Position numbers and translations under genes: made by a program
The notes under the pieces: generated by a model
What the model was told of the DNA's origin: nothing
The model's input: only the letters and a program-made list of their open reading frames with translations
Database searches by the model: none
Part shown: piece by piece, positions 1 to 13,196 of the stretch
Layout of the letters: each line of letters begins with the position of its first letter
Position numbering within the stretch: the first letter of the stretch is position 1
Assembly: GCA_965153355.1 (NCBI GenBank)
Contig: OZ231127.1
Coordinates: 53,010,001-53,074,000, forward strand
Direction of reading: 5' to 3'
Length of the DNA stretch: 64,000 bases
Origin: Flaccisagitta enflata
Taxonomy: Eukaryota; Chaetognatha; Sagittoidea; Aphragmophora

Positions 1-353
1 CATATATCGAGTGTGCTCTAGCGAGATTTGACTGTATTTTCCTATGCGTTATTCAAACGTTCTAGAGATATTTCGCGGCAGCCGATATTTTTCGCTCGTC
101 AAGGGTGGGAAGGGCTTGAGAAATAAGTGCCATGTGACAAGAAAGGCTTGAAGGTGTTTCTGTCTTGTCATAACCAATTTTCTCCGTGGCATTTTGATGT
201 TGAGAACTGTTCCACGAAGGTGACAAAATTTGAAAGTTCTCTGTGAAAAGAAAATGTGCAAAACACATTTTTGTCTAGATGATGGTTCGGCAAAACCTGG
301 GTTTTGGTTGAGCTCAAGTAAAGACCTAAATTCAAAACTTGTAGCCATGGAAA

Positions 354-697
354 CAACAAGGCCAGCACCTACAAGTCGCGTGCGGGACATGAATGACTTA
401 GGATCACTAAAATTGACTTGAAATGACTAAAGATGACCTAATAAGACACAAAATGATGATAAATGACTTATACGACTAAATTGACCAAATTGACTTAAGT
501 GACTTAATATAACGTAAAAAGACTTAAAATGACTTACAATGACTTAGAATGACTAAGAATGACTTCAAATGACTTAGAATGACTAAAAATGACGTAAAAT
601 GACTAAGAATAACAAAAAGTAATAAAAAAGTAAAGTTTGACCGACGGACTGACGGACGGACAAAGCGGGTTGTAGAGTCGCGTGCACGCAACTAAAA
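354..697 (+). mobile_element. Family A element, decamer-core type
   Basis: It starts AACAAGGCCAGC and ends with the hairpin AGTCGCG/CGCAACT followed by AAAA. The core (about 390-610) is a degenerate 10-bp repeat of the type AATGACTTAA, followed by a GACGGACGGAC tract and AGCGGGTTGTAGAGTCG. No coding capacity. Confidence 0.7.
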
Positions 698-879
698 ACT
701 TTTTCGACAATTGGCACGTTATCTTTAAAGCTAAGAATGTGAATGGTTCTGAGTGGGAAATGGGAATTAAGCATTAAGCCAGTGCTCAAGTTTGAAACTT
801 GGCTCCATGGAAAACCCAACCTCGCTCTATTCACTTGATAAGATGAGCTTCGGCTTTGAATGCAGAATAATCTCTTTTA

Positions 880-960
880 TCGCGTGCACACGACGCAAGA
901 ACCCGCTTCGTCTGTCGGTCAGTTCGTCGTTTTTTTCAGCCCAATCCGTAATACATCGCT
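880..960 (-). mobile_element. Family A fragment
   Basis: A degenerate hairpin (CGCGTGCACACGACG), then AACCCGCTTCGTCTGTCGGTC. This matches the inverted end of decamer-type family A copies; the rest is missing. Confidence 0.45.
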
Positions 961-1060
961 TTTTCGGTGTTTTTTTTTCACCTTTTCCCCTGTCTTAACG
1001 CGCAGAAGAATCATAAACAATACGCATATATGGCGATCCTCTTTCTCCATCCCCCCCCCG

Positions 1061-1223
1061 TTTTTAGTTGCGGACACGCAACTCTATAAGAGGCTTTGTC
1101 CGTCCGTCCGTCCGTCCGTTGGTTGGTCGGTCCGTTGGTGAGCATGAGTCGAAAAGAGTGAAAACGCGCATTTCCGCCCCTGCCCACCTGTCCGCAACTG
1201 GTGGCCGTATATCCGGCCTTGTT
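1061..1223 (-). mobile_element. Family A element, GC-core type
   Basis: On the plus strand it runs from TTTTTAGTTGCGGACACGCAACT (hairpin stem AGTTGCG/CGCAACT) through TCTATAAGAGGCTTTGTCC, a CCGT tetranucleotide tract and the GTGAAAACGCGCATTTCCG block, to CCGGCCTTGTT. A CT microsatellite begins 14 bp after its end. Confidence 0.75.
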
Positions 1224-1233
1224 CTCCTGTCTG

Positions 1234-1236
<3 letters not shown>

Positions 1237-1289
<53 letters not shown>
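1237..1289. repeat. (CT)n microsatellite
   Basis: Uninterrupted CT dinucleotide, about 26 units. Confidence 0.98.
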
Positions 1290-1292
<3 letters not shown>

Positions 1293-1343
1293 GCACTATT
1301 TTGCATTCCTTCCCCTTTCTTTTCGCTCTTTATCTTATCCAAA

Positions 1344-1453
1344 GACGGATAAGATTTCATTTGGACTATTAATCAAGATAAAGTGAATCCAAGACTGAGA
1401 CGGATAAGATTTCATTTGGACTATTAATCAAGATAAAGTGAATCCAAGACTGA
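1344..1453. repeat. 55-bp tandem duplication
   Basis: Two identical units in a row, each starting GACGGATAAGATTTCATTTG; recent slippage or unequal exchange. Confidence 0.9.
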
Positions 1454-2090
1454 GGTGCACCTAAGGAGGGCTGTCCAGCTTCTCTAGGGCTCACTGCTTC
1501 ATTTTTTCTGCTTTGGCTCCAGAACGGGGAAAAAAGAAAGAAAGAGATGATACTAAGGGAACATATAAAAAAGAAATGATGTCCACCACCACCAGAAAAA
1601 ACAAGGCCGGATACACGGGCCAAGAAGGTGCTATCAGACCAAACCATATGTTAACGGAAGAAATTACGAGGAACATTATGTTGAACGAAATAAGTTGTCA
1701 GGTGATTTCAAACATTGTCATTGTCATTGTCAACTCGAGTGTTTCCGACCAACCACCCGACGGACAGAGCCTCTTACAGAGGTGCTATGGGCCTATGGCG
1801 CACTTGTCAGGATAAAGAAATACAAAAAGAGACGGAATACAAAAGAAAGAAAAAGACCACAAAAAAAAGAAAAAAAAAGACTAATATCACTTTGTGAACT
1901 AGGCTAGTTGGAAGCGTGCAGATGAGCCGGAGCTTGGTGAATATACAGCCATATGAAACCTTCGATGTTACAGACGCATGAAATGTGTAAAAATAGAAGA
2001 GAAAGCGATGATGACCACGAAGAAAACGATTTTTGGTTTGCTCTGGAACCTCCTTTGAGAATAGTGATGGTGTTCGGGCCATTAGTTGGC
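1454..2090. other. Gap apart from the family A copy
   Basis: Apart from the family A copy at 1600-1797, only A-rich non-coding sequence is seen, including a purine run near 1810-1880. Confidence 0.5.
1600..1797 (+). mobile_element. Family A element, decayed
   Basis: It begins ACAAGGCCGGATACACGGGCC and ends near GGACAGAGCCTCTTACAGAGG, with a diverged middle. Confidence 0.55.
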
Positions 2091-2200
<110 letters not shown>

Positions 2201-2481
2201 TGCTGATTATTACATTAGGCTCGGTTGAAGCCACGAGAGATGGTATCGCCAGAAAAAAAGTGAAAAGAAAAAGATGCTCTCTGTTCCCATCCTTAGGCTT
2301 CCTCTCCTCGGGGAGATCCGAGATTACCATCTTCGCTTTCAATACTTAAGGATTATTTAGAGGGGATTGAAATTGAGATCTATTTGTTCACGTCCAACTA
2401 ACGAGTACATTAATACTGAATGATACGAGAAGCGCAGTGAAGTGGAAATGGTAACACAAGTGAGCATCTCATTTGGTAGGT

Positions 2482-2627
<146 letters not shown>

Positions 2628-2703
2628 AATATCGACAGAGAGTCAGAAGGCAGGGCCGACCATTTTATAGACGCAACGAACCACAAATAGAGTCTCATTG
2701 ACT

Positions 2704-3240
2704 AAACAGGTCGCCCAAGGGCAATATGTGGTCAGCGATACCCGTTGCCCTGCTATGCATGGTTGTAAATTAGAATGAGAGGAAGCAGGGCAGCGGTCCT
2801 GAAGGGGACAAAGTCCTGTAGAACACAGGGGGACTTTTGTTCGTCCGTTCGTTTGTCCGTTTGTTCGTCAGTCCCCCCTCAGGCCCTCTCAGCCCTGAAA
2901 TCCGCCCTCTCAGGCCTGAAATCTGCCCTCTCAGGCTTGAAATCTGCCCTCTCAGGCCTTGAATCTGTAGGGGAGATTTAAGGCCTGGGAGGACAGGTTT
3001 CAGGCCTGAGAAGGCAGATTTCAGGCCTGAGAGGGCAGATTCAAGGCCTGAGAGGGCAGATTCGAGGCCTGAGAGGGCAGATTTCAAGCCTGAGAGGGCA
3101 GATTTCAGGCCTGAGAGGGCAGATTTCAGGCCTGAGAGGGCCTGGGGGGGACTAACGAACAAACGGACGGACGAACGGACGAACAAAAGTCCCCCTGTGT
3201 TCTACAGGACTTTGTCTCCTTCGGGGCCGCTGCCCAAAAA
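2704..3240 (+). mobile_element. Family B element, AGAACACAGG-arm subfamily
   Basis: It has a leader starting AACAGGTCGCCCAAGGGCAA; a left arm GGACAAAGTCCTGTAGAACA...GGGGGAC with GTTCGTCCG units; a core of 21-22-bp monomers in both orientations (GCCCTCTCAGGCCTGAAAT and its reverse), so the core itself is palindromic; a right arm mirroring the left; and an end at GGGGCCGCTGCCCAAAAA. Confidence 0.8.
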
Positions 3241-3270
3241 GAGCGAAAAGTAAAAATTGAAAGAAAGTCT

Positions 3271-3529
3271 TTTTTCAGTCGCGTGCACGCGACTCTACAA
3301 CCCACTCTGTCCGTCTGTCGGTCCGTTGGTCGGTCGGTCTGTCGGAAACGCTTTGCTTTTTTCGTCGTTTTATGTCATTTTAACCTAGAATTTATGTTAT
3401 TTGAAGTTAATCTAAGTCACTTTGTCTTTTAGTCTTTTAGTCTTTTAGTCTTTTAGTCTTTTAGTCTTTTAGTCTTTTAGTCTTTTGGTCTTGACAACCG
3501 CGCGCGACTGTAAGGGGTTGGCCTTGTTT
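3271..3529 (-). mobile_element. Family A element, decamer-core type
   Basis: Hairpin AGTCGCGTGCACGCGACT, GGTCGGTCGGTC tract, A/T-rich core related to the decamer repeat, an AGTCTTTT octamer array, then a second hairpin and GGCCTTGTTT. Confidence 0.7.
3425..3487. repeat. (AGTCTTTT)n octamer array
   Basis: About eight tandem units inside the family A copy. Confidence 0.95.
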
Positions 3530-4228
3530 CTTTTCTGTGTTTGTTTTTGTTTCTCTCATGGTCTCTGTCTCTGCCACCATGTATTATGCGTTTGTGTCAA
3601 TATCTGATTTTTCTCCGTAAGTTAGATTGTCGGTCAGTCTGGCTGTCTGTTTGGCTTTCACTGTCCATCACTGTATATCAGTCTCTCTGTCTCTGTTTTC
3701 TATTTCTCTTTTTTTTATCATTGCCTGTCTTTCTATCCGTCTACCGATTTACTCCATATACACTTATTTTCTTTTATAAGAACCAAGAACATTAGGCTTC
3801 AAATCGTCAAAAAATTTAAGAACATGCTAAGAACATTGGCTTCATTTCTTCAAAAATTTAAGAACATTAGGCTTGAGATCTTAAAAATCTAAGAACATTT
3901 TTTTTTGGTTTTTTTTAAATCAATTGTTCTTTGTAAATAGACAGACTCTGTATCTTTTTTGTTCAGCAAATCATGTCTCACTTTATATAGCGTATATTTT
4001 TCTACTTTCATTGATCTTAATTCACTTAAAATGTTTTGATCTGACACTTTGTTGTTTCATTGACATTTTCTTTCATTTTCGCCTTAATGACAAACTTAAA
4101 ACTAATTAAAAACGTTCTTAATTGAAGGTTAAAAAGTTTGTTTGAATGAAGAACAATTTAAGAATGTTCAAGCCTTGAAACTGCTTATAATTTAAGAACA
4201 TTGAAAGCTTGCTCAAAAAGTGACGTTC

Positions 4229-4230
<2 letters not shown>
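3530..4230. other. AT-rich stretch with TTTAAGAACATT repeats in both orientations
   Basis: From 3778 to 3900, three to four diverged units of AAGAACATTAGGCTT recur. From 4110 to 4200 related motifs appear reversed and direct, suggesting a decayed foldback. No gene seen. Confidence 0.5.

Positions 4231-4231
<1 letters not shown>

Positions 4232-4268
<37 letters not shown>
4232..4268. repeat. (CT)n microsatellite
   Basis: About 18 CT units. Confidence 0.97.
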
Positions 4269-4275
<7 letters not shown>

Positions 4276-4866
4276 CTCTTACGATCTCTATCCCTGGAAA
4301 GGAGGAAAGGATAAAGATTTCCCCAGCGATCATCTCGGTTCAGAGAGCAAAGAGGAAATGAATCAAAATTTACATAACGAAGTGAATGCTCTTGAAAGGA
4401 GATGGAGCAAAAAGGGAAAAAGGAAAATGGCAGACTGGTGAAAATGATATGAGCCTGGCCTGGAAGTACTCACGAGAATACAAGGACGTTATTCTTCATC
4501 GAGGAAAATGACTCGATCACTCAATTCAAAAGAAAAGTACGTTGTGTCTTTAACGGAACGATGAGAATATCCGCGCTACCTCAGTCTAACCGTGTAAAAG
4601 TCGATTAGCAGAATGAGTATTCCTGGCGTTGGGTGTGTCAACTGAATGATATCAGACAAACGTATATAGCTCATGTCAATAGTGGCTACGGTGTCGTGGA
4701 TTGGACTACATCTTGAACATCATGAACCGTTGCATTTTTTAACGTTTCTTGGAGGACTCACGCGATTGTATAGTGTATACTTTGCCGTGTCGGTTGGTCC
4801 GTTGGGCTCTTGGTTCGTTGATCGATCTGTCTGTCAGTGACAGTCTGTCAGTCCATTGTTGGGTTT
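4269..4866. other. No gene seen
   Basis: Unique-looking sequence without a convincing coding signal or repeat. Confidence 0.4.
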
Positions 4867-5105
4867 TCTAGTCGCAGACTCGCAACTCTGTAAGAGGTTT
4901 TGTCCATCCTTCCATTTGTCCATCTTTCAATCCGTCCATTGATTAGTTTGTTGGTCTGTCCATTTTTCTGTCAGTTGGTACAACTTAGTAATGCTCGAGT
5001 TGTAAATTGTATAAACATCATTATGTTGCTGTGCAGACTTTCTGATCAGTGTATATGTGGGGGGGGGGGGACTAGTGTGCCCCTGTCTACCCGTCCGCGA
5101 CGATA
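4867..5105 (-). mobile_element. Family A element, diverged
   Basis: It opens with TAGTCGCAGACTCGCAACTC and AAGAGGTTTTGTCC and closes with CCCCTGTCTACCCGTCCGCG. The middle is diverged and longer than usual. Confidence 0.5.
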
Positions 5106-5293
5106 TTGTAACCCCGCATTACTGTTGATTCATTGCCTATCCAACCGTGTGTGACCTTTAGAGTTGCCCCAGTTGACAAACCTTGCAGCGAACTGCTCAG
5201 ATGATGGCGCAAAGCGTAGGTTCGACCAACGCTATCTTGCGACAACTCATATAAACTAAAAGAATGATATTTATCAACCGTAAACAATCAAGA

Positions 5294-5419
5294 AAAACAA
5301 GGCCGGATACACGTCAATCCAGTCCAGTAATGCAAAAACCGCTCGTAATTCAAAAATGTTACTCACTTACCTACCGACCGACACGGCAAGTTCTAGAGTC
5401 GCGTGTCCACGACTAAAAA
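5294..5419 (+). mobile_element. Family A element, short
   Basis: ACAAGGCCGGATACACGTC to TAGAGTCGCGTGTCCACGACTAAAAAG. The middle carries TGCAAAAACCGCTCG and CGACCGACACGGCAAG, as in the copy at 27197. Confidence 0.7.
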
Positions 5420-6368
5420 GCGAACATATGCTTCAAGAAAAGGGAGAGAAAAATGGAAACAGCTAGAATGAATACGATTCTACCTTGATGGTCTTTCTTC
5501 CACCTGTCACATATTTTCTTGATAAGTTTTTTTTTTATTTCTCCTTTCAGCGTCAAGGTAAACACTTCATTTCAGTATTTGCTTGAAGTGAATTGGCGGA
5601 AATAAGTTATTTTTGAAAAAGGATAACCAATTACGGTGTTGTTTTTTTCTTATCTCATATTTTCAGTTGCTGCGATTGATGAGGTGGTTGAGATCTCACC
5701 AAAAAAACCGCTCGCTAATACAACACAACACAACAGGGTTTAAACGGAGTTAGAATGCTCTCATACTCTACACCATTATGTTGCCGTGCGGACTTTCTGA
5801 TCAAATATCGACATCTGCTGGGTGTTGGGTTTGTAACCTTCCCGAATATAACATGTAGTCTATGCTTTAGGTTGCAGGAAATCTTTTCTTTTTTCTTCAA
5901 AATAAGCGGCCTAATGGCAGAAAACGATCCGTTTGTCCGTAAGTTATGTGTAAGTACATTGGCACGTTTTCTAGGGGGATTTCTCTTCATCTGATCATTA
6001 CCTTATCTCTTTTCATTTCAAAATAGGCGCATCAATTGGCCATGGGAAGTCTTTTGGCCTTGTTCTATTGAAACCCTCTTTTCGCTGTTTTTCCGTCCCT
6101 TTCCCTACGATTTCCCTCCGGAGAAATGAATTTCATTTCCCGTTTTTTATCCTTGTTAAAGCCTATGAAAAGAAAATGGGCCGAAAATGACGGCGTAAGT
6201 GGTAGAAATGGAAAAAGAAAAACAAGGATGGGTACTTGGGCTGGGTAAGTTATAGGACCAAATACGTACTATTTCTGTGTATAGTTATGTACATCTCGCT
6301 CTGACGACTATCAATGGACTAACAAATTCTATTTGCTCTAGGCGGACTTCTGTTATCAAATATAGGAA
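5420..6368. other. No gene seen
   Basis: The motif TTATGTTGCYGTGCRGACTT near 5776 repeats one near 5021. Otherwise no feature found. Confidence 0.4.
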
Positions 6369-6528
6369 ATACAAGGCCGGATACACAGTCAATACCAGAC
6401 ACGGACGGGTGGGCAGGGATGGAAATACGGGTTTTCGCACTTTTCGACTTGTGCTCACCAATGGACCGATGGACAAATCGACAGATGGACTAAGCCTCTT
6501 ATAGAGTCGCTGGTCCGCGACTTAAAAA
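6369..6528 (+). mobile_element. Family A element, GC-core type
   Basis: It starts ACAAGGCCGGATACACAG, has the GGACGGGTGGGCAGGGATGG block, GGACCGATGGAC units and CTCTTATAGAGTCGC, and ends CGCGACTTAAAAA. Confidence 0.75.
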
Positions 6529-6581
6529 GGATCAAGTTGAAGGAACTACTAGTACATCTATCATGGGTGGAGTTTCGTCAG

Positions 6582-6615
6582 TGGCGGGTCCGTTAGAGCG
6601 GGGTTGAACTGTGAA
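6582..6615 (-). mobile_element. Solo end of a TIR element related to 15712-15887
   Basis: TCCGTTAGAGCGGGGTTGAA matches in reverse the end at 15712. No partner end was seen nearby. Confidence 0.5.
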
Positions 6616-7138
6616 AAATATCCCTCACAATACCCAACTCAGGGAATATGGAAGAGGGCCTTGTGAGCCAGTTATATGGTTTGCCTTCATCAAATCCACT
6701 GGTGAAAAGTGATAACAGATTCTACTTTCTGAAGGAGTGAAGGTCGAGCGCAACTTCTGAAACAAACAAACAAATAAACCGATCTTTTGGCGAACGAGTT
6801 CTTGATTTGATTACTTTATGGGGATTCTGCATCTGGTCTCCATGAAATATAAACATTCCCCAAACAACAACAAACCAAAACAAAAAAGACGGAAAATGAA
6901 AATGGTGGAGAATGGTTATTTCGTAGATGGAATTATCGAAGGGGATAAAGACGAAACGTGAGTGGTTGAAACTTGAAGTGAAAAGGCAGGCTCTGGCCCT
7001 GGCACCCTGAGGCTAAGGTGATGACGATGGCGATGGCAATGACGATGGCCTAGGATGACTGAAGGGGTTGATGGAGTTTGAGCGTCAAATAGTGGTTATT
7101 GATGCAACGGGGTGAAGGAGAACGAAGGAAGAGAAGAA
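6616..7138. other. No gene seen
   Basis: Low-information sequence with GATGAC/GATGGC clusters near 7015-7060. Confidence 0.4.
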
Positions 7139-7340
7139 ACAAAGCCGAATACATGGCTATCCCAATCGCGTGGGGTGGGAAGGGGCACTGATGGAAATGT
7201 CTGACATTTGGGCTAAATCGTTGTTATAAAACCTGCCTCCCCCCTCCAGATAAAAACAATGTATGATCAACTGTCAGATAGACCAATCGAAAAACTGATA
7301 GATGAAACAACTCGTGTAAATGTGTGCACATGACTTAACT
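7139..7340 (+). mobile_element. Family A element, degenerate
   Basis: It begins ACAAAGCCGAATACATGGCT, keeps TCGCGTGGGGTGGG and TGGAAATG, and ends near GTGTGCACATGACTTAA. Confidence 0.4.
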
Positions 7341-7349
7341 AGTTATCCA

Positions 7350-7913
7350 TGGATTGGACGTGGTCGGTGGTAGCCGTTACCCTACATGGAGTGGTCAAGC
7401 GATGAAGTGGAGCGAGAGGAGGGCCACAGCGCTAAACACAGGGGTTAATTTCCACACGTCCTGAAAGGGCATATTTCAGGCCTCGGGTGCCCATTAAAGA
7501 CAGATTTGAGGTCTGAGAGGCTTGTTTGAGGTTGTGGATGCAGGTTTGAAGGCTACATACCAGATTTCTGGTCTGGACGGCAGATTTGAGACCTGGAGGG
7601 CTGAATTGAAGCTTGAAGGGCTCTTTAGCAGCGTGGAGGGCTACTATGAGGCCTGGGAGGGCTATTCTTGAATCCTGAAAGGGCTGATGGCTGAGAGGAC
7701 AAAAGTCAGGCTTGAGAGCGATGATTTGAGTCCTTGGTGGCCAATGGGGTGGGGGGGGGGAAACGGAGGGATAGGATGGACGGAAGTTCACACAGGAGGA
7801 TGGATGGAAGGATTGATGGAAAGACAAACAGATGGAAGGACAGACAATGGACTTCTGGAAATTTACCCCTGTGTCCTACAGGAAATTGGCCCTTTAGAGC
7901 CGCTGCCCAAAAA
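7350..7913 (+). mobile_element. Family B element, diverged
   Basis: Leader GGTCGGTGGTAGCCGTTACC, arm with AACACAGGGGTTAATTTCC, a core of diverged 20-24-bp GAGGCYTG monomers, a G-run and GGACGG, then right arm CCCCTGTGTCCTACAGGAAA and GAGCCGCTGCCCAAAAAAC. Confidence 0.65.
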
Positions 7914-8026
7914 ACGAAGCGATTCTCACGTTCACAGGTATAATATCCTTAACCACCAACGACCATTCTCTAGCTGTAATTTGGTCAATGGCTATCTCGC
8001 GCGCGCAGTTCTCGCAGGAAAATAAA

Positions 8027-8029
<3 letters not shown>

Positions 8030-8122
<93 letters not shown>
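8030..8122. repeat. (GA)n microsatellite
   Basis: About 46 units. Confidence 0.98.
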
Positions 8123-8124
<2 letters not shown>

Positions 8125-8149
8125 TGCCAAAATTGTCTTTTGATTTTTT

Positions 8150-8655
8150 TTAAAATTAATAGCTAAGAAAGAACTTATTCTCCTCTTTCAGATGACGCCA
8201 AGCAGAATTCTGTGCGATTGATAGTTTTGGAGCTATGATTTTTTGAATCTTTTTTTATTTTTTTACATTTTTCGCATTTTTCTCAAAAACGAGGAATTGA
8301 GTTAGTTAAAGTTTTTTTGAACTTCTAAATGTCCCAGGCGATAATTGAGCATCCTGGCAGCACAGTCTCTCTCTCATTTTAACTCTGGACTCTATGAGAG
8401 GCTTTGTCCGTCAGTCCATCTATCGGTCTGTCGGTCCGTCTGTCTGTTCAAGTGGAAAAGTAAAAAAACAAGCGGTCTAGATTCTTGTGTGTGGGGGACT
8501 GGGGGTTGGGGTGTGGATGAGGGTTGGATGCCCCTGTTCACCAGTCTGGCGTCCTCAACTCTTTCTTTTTTCTCAGCATCTACCACTTTTTTCCTACGGC
8601 GATTAGCCACCTTTATTGGTAAAAATTCTACGTCAATATCTATCAAAGTGTAGAT
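8150..8655 (+). repeat. Dispersed repeat of about 500 bp, copy 1
   Basis: Matches the reverse complement of 51880-52370 along its length, e.g. CAGATGACGCCAAGCAGAAT, CATCCTGGCAGCACAGTCT and GGTTGGATGCCCCTGT. It includes a family-A-like block (TATGAGAGGCTTTGTCCGTC) without the terminal hairpin. Confidence 0.8.
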
Positions 8656-8841
8656 TTGATAGATGTTTATTTGAGAACCAATAATTGTGGGACACGGGAG
8701 TTCCCGAATAACCCGAAAATTCTCTCATGCTTGAATATTGGGTTTTTCAGGCACGAAACAAACTCGACAGAAGTTGGTCCTTACAGTCCACCATGCATGT
8801 GAGTTGTGAGTTGTCCTTGATAGAATTAGCCTGAAACCACA

Positions 8842-9720
8842 TTACTTTTGGCCTGGGATTGATACCCACACACCACAGTGCATCCTAGTTGGCCTGGGAT
8901 TACTACCTTGGAAATAAGTCTACGTTCACCTAATAGAGGTGATAAATATACTTCTAGTAATCATGGGTAGGAAAAATCGGTGAGATTCAGAAACCGCTTC
9001 AAAAGATCTGTCATTTGAGACCAATCCCATTTTTGTGGCTGAAAGCGCTTAGAAATGACAGCGATTTGAAGATGACTACCCTTTTTTGAAAATGCTGAAA
9101 AGTTAGACGTGAATCAGTTTTGGTGACCATATCTATCAACATGCAGGTTTTGGCATTGTTTTGGTAGATTTAGTATTCCATTATGGATTTTTTTAATCAA
9201 CCAACATATGAGTATCCCATTAAGTCCCCAGTTCACATCAGTTGAACAGGTTTCGCCTGAATTCAACCAGGAACAGGAAGAATCGATGACATCAACTGAA
9301 TGGGGGAAAAAATTGTGCTAAAATCTGCGGTGACATGTATGGGCAGAATTTATGTTAAAACTCAGAAAACAGTCACTAAGCCTAATGGAGGCATTCATAG
9401 CCTAGGGAAGACATCAGATGAGGTACTGAAAAAAAGAAACCCCTCACCCTCTTATTGTTTATTCAGTAACTGAACATCCTCCTCAAGTGAACGTAGACTT
9501 AATTCCTAGGTAGTAATACCCACAAACCACAGTGCATCCTAGTTGGCTTGGGATTGATACCCACAAACCACAGTGCATCCTAGTTGGCCTGGGATTAATA
9601 CCCACAGACCACAGTGCATCCTAGTTGGACTGGGATTAATACTCAAAAACCACAGTGCATCCTAGGTGGCCTGGGATTAATACCCACAGACCACAGTGCT
9701 TCTTAGTTGGCTTGGGATTG
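8842..9720. repeat. 41-bp minisatellite split by a MITE
   Basis: Units carry ACCACAGTGCATCCTAGTTG and GCCTGGGATTRATACCCAC. About two units lie left of the MITE (8842-8902) and about five right of it (9514-9720), in phase when the MITE and one TA are removed. Confidence 0.88.
8903..9513. mobile_element. Foldback MITE with TA target duplication
   Basis: Inverted ends CTACCTTGGAAATAAGTCTA and its reverse complement (9513 inward) run about 30 bp. TA flanks both sides (8901-8902, 9514-9515). 611 bp with no ORF. TA duplication points to Tc1/mariner-type mobilisation. Confidence 0.85.
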
Positions 9721-9755
9721 ACCGACATTCAAACGCCGACGCCGTTTGTTCGTCG

Positions 9756-10422
9756 TTTTTGGGCAGCGGCCCCGAAGGGGACGTAGTCCTGTAGAACACA
9801 GGGGGACTTTTGTTCGTCCGTCCGTCCGTCCGTTTGTCCGTCCGTTCGTCCCCCCCATCAGGCCCCTCAGGCCCCAAATCCAGCCTCTCAGGTCTCAAAT
9901 CTGGCCTCTCAGGCCTGAAATCCGGCCTCTCAGGCATCAAATCCGGCCTCTCAGGCTCCAATCCGGCCCCTCAGGTCTCCAATCCGGCCCCTCAGGTCTC
10001 AAATCCGGCCCCTCAGGCCTCAAATTTGGTCCCTCAGGTCTCAAATCTGGCCTGTCAGGTCTCAAATCCGGCCTGTAAGGCCTCAAACCTGGCCTCTCAG
10101 GTCTCAAATTAGCCCTCTTAGGCCTCAAATTTGCCCTCTCAGGCCTCAAATTAGGCCTCACAGGCCTTGAAGTCAGGCTTCAAATCAGACCTGATGGCCA
10201 TTTAAGCCTTGGGAAAGCCTTCAGACTCTTGAAGGTCTTCAATCAGTGCAATATACCATCTCATCTATGTTGTCAGGCAGGACGAACAAAAGTCCCCCTG
10301 TGTTCTACAGGACTTCGTCCCCTTCGGGGCCGCTGCCCTGCTTCCCCTCATACAAATTCACAATCATGCAAAGCAGGGCAACGGGTATCGCTGACCACAT
10401 ATTGCCCTTGGGCGACCTGTTG
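9756..10422 (-). mobile_element. Family B element, AGAACACAGG-arm subfamily
   Basis: Read on the plus strand: TTTTTGGGCAGCGGCCCCG, the GTCCTGTAGAACACAGG arm, TCCG tract, C-run, about 14 monomers of 20-21 bp (CTCAGGCCTCAAATCYGGCC), a mirrored arm near 10280-10335, then the leader ending GGGCGACCTGTT. Confidence 0.85.
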
Positions 10423-10724
10423 AGCCGTTAGTCTCCTCCTCTTGTTCCTCTTCCTCCTCCTCCTCCTCTTCCCCCTATTCCACCTCCATTTCAGACCCAT
10501 CACGAGCCCCGTTATTGGATCCCATTACTGAATGCTTTTTGCCGAAACAATCAACCAAAATCTCCTTCCTTTAATCTCCTACTCATTCTCAGACCCTCGC
10601 GCTCTATTCCTTTCTTTAGCTTCTCTTTTAGTTTTACCGCCTTTTGTCTGTCTCACTGTATACCTATTTTCTTCATGTTCTGACGCGTCGTTCATTTTGC
10701 ATGTTTACATTTTTTCCTCTTTAT

Positions 10725-11625
<901 letters not shown>

Positions 11626-12057
11626 ATCCCTTTTCCTCACATACCTCCTCCTTCCAGTCTCTCTCCTGACATGAACTGTTTGATATACCTTAGATTACTT
11701 TATATAAAATGGGAACTACAAATCCCAATTGAGTTTGCAGGCTGGTTAAAAAAAAAGGTTTTACCATAAGTTTCCCTCGTCTAACATTAACGCTGATTAA
11801 TTTCGTTTGGGAAAAAGGCTACCCCCCGATAATGTCATAAGTAATACCAAGTATGTATATACGTATGTGATGTTCAACCGGTACCGCGAAGGTACTGAAG
11901 GTACGGAAGATGATGATGATGCTGATGATACTGCGAATTTGTTGCGTTTTAGGTGTTATATTAAGTGCACAAGACTATCGACGCCCGTTTCTGCATGGTG
12001 GTGTTTGTTCAATTGTTCGTTCTGTTTCGCTTTGTTCCTTTTTTTCGTTCTTTACTT

Positions 12058-12512
<455 letters not shown>

Positions 12513-12789
12513 TCTCCACATATTTCATAATTCAAGTTGGTTCCGACTTTCATTTTTTCGAGTTCTCAATTCTTTACTTCAATCTAGAAGGAAATTGAAA
12601 TTAAATCGGAAAGCCGAATAACCATTTTCTCAATTCTTTTTTTCTTTAATCGGATTTCACACTTTTCTTTTTTCCTCCTATTTTTTATTCAAGCTCTTTT
12701 CTTTTCTTCATCTCAACCATGATTTTCCTTTTCTTCTGAATATTTTCCTGTCATAGCCAGTCGTTTTCGTAACGTTTTCATGGTGATTC

Positions 12790-12831
12790 TTATTATCACC
12801 ATCGTCATCATCATCATCATAATCGTCTTCG

Positions 12832-12924
<93 letters not shown>

Positions 12925-12990
12925 ACATAATCATCATCATCATCATCGTCTTCATCGTCGTCATCATAATCGTCATCGTCGTCGTCGTCG
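12790..12990. repeat. (ATC)n trinucleotide array
   Basis: Pure ATC at about 12826-12923, with degenerate ATC/GTC units on both sides. Confidence 0.95.
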
Positions 12991-13196
12991 TCATCGAGAG
13001 TCAGCGAGATAAGATATTTTGCGAAATTTTCACTTCAGTGAAAGTTATGTCAAGTTATGTCAAGAATCTTGGGAATTTCTCAAGATTCAATAATCAAACA
13101 GTTTCCTTCGTTTTGGAATCGTCTTGGAAAGTTGGATAAATGTGTCATTCGGTGGATTCGTGAAAAAATGTTGTTTTTTTTTATCTGTGAAAAAGA

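Noticed and set aside
5170-5270. tRNA or tRNA-derived SINE with B-box-like GGTTCGACC
   Set aside because: A box B match is present near 5219, but no proper A box and no cloverleaf could be drawn.
10370-10422. 5S rRNA-like AAGCAGGG in the family B leader
   Set aside because: Only eight bases agree; the surrounding 5S control region is absent.
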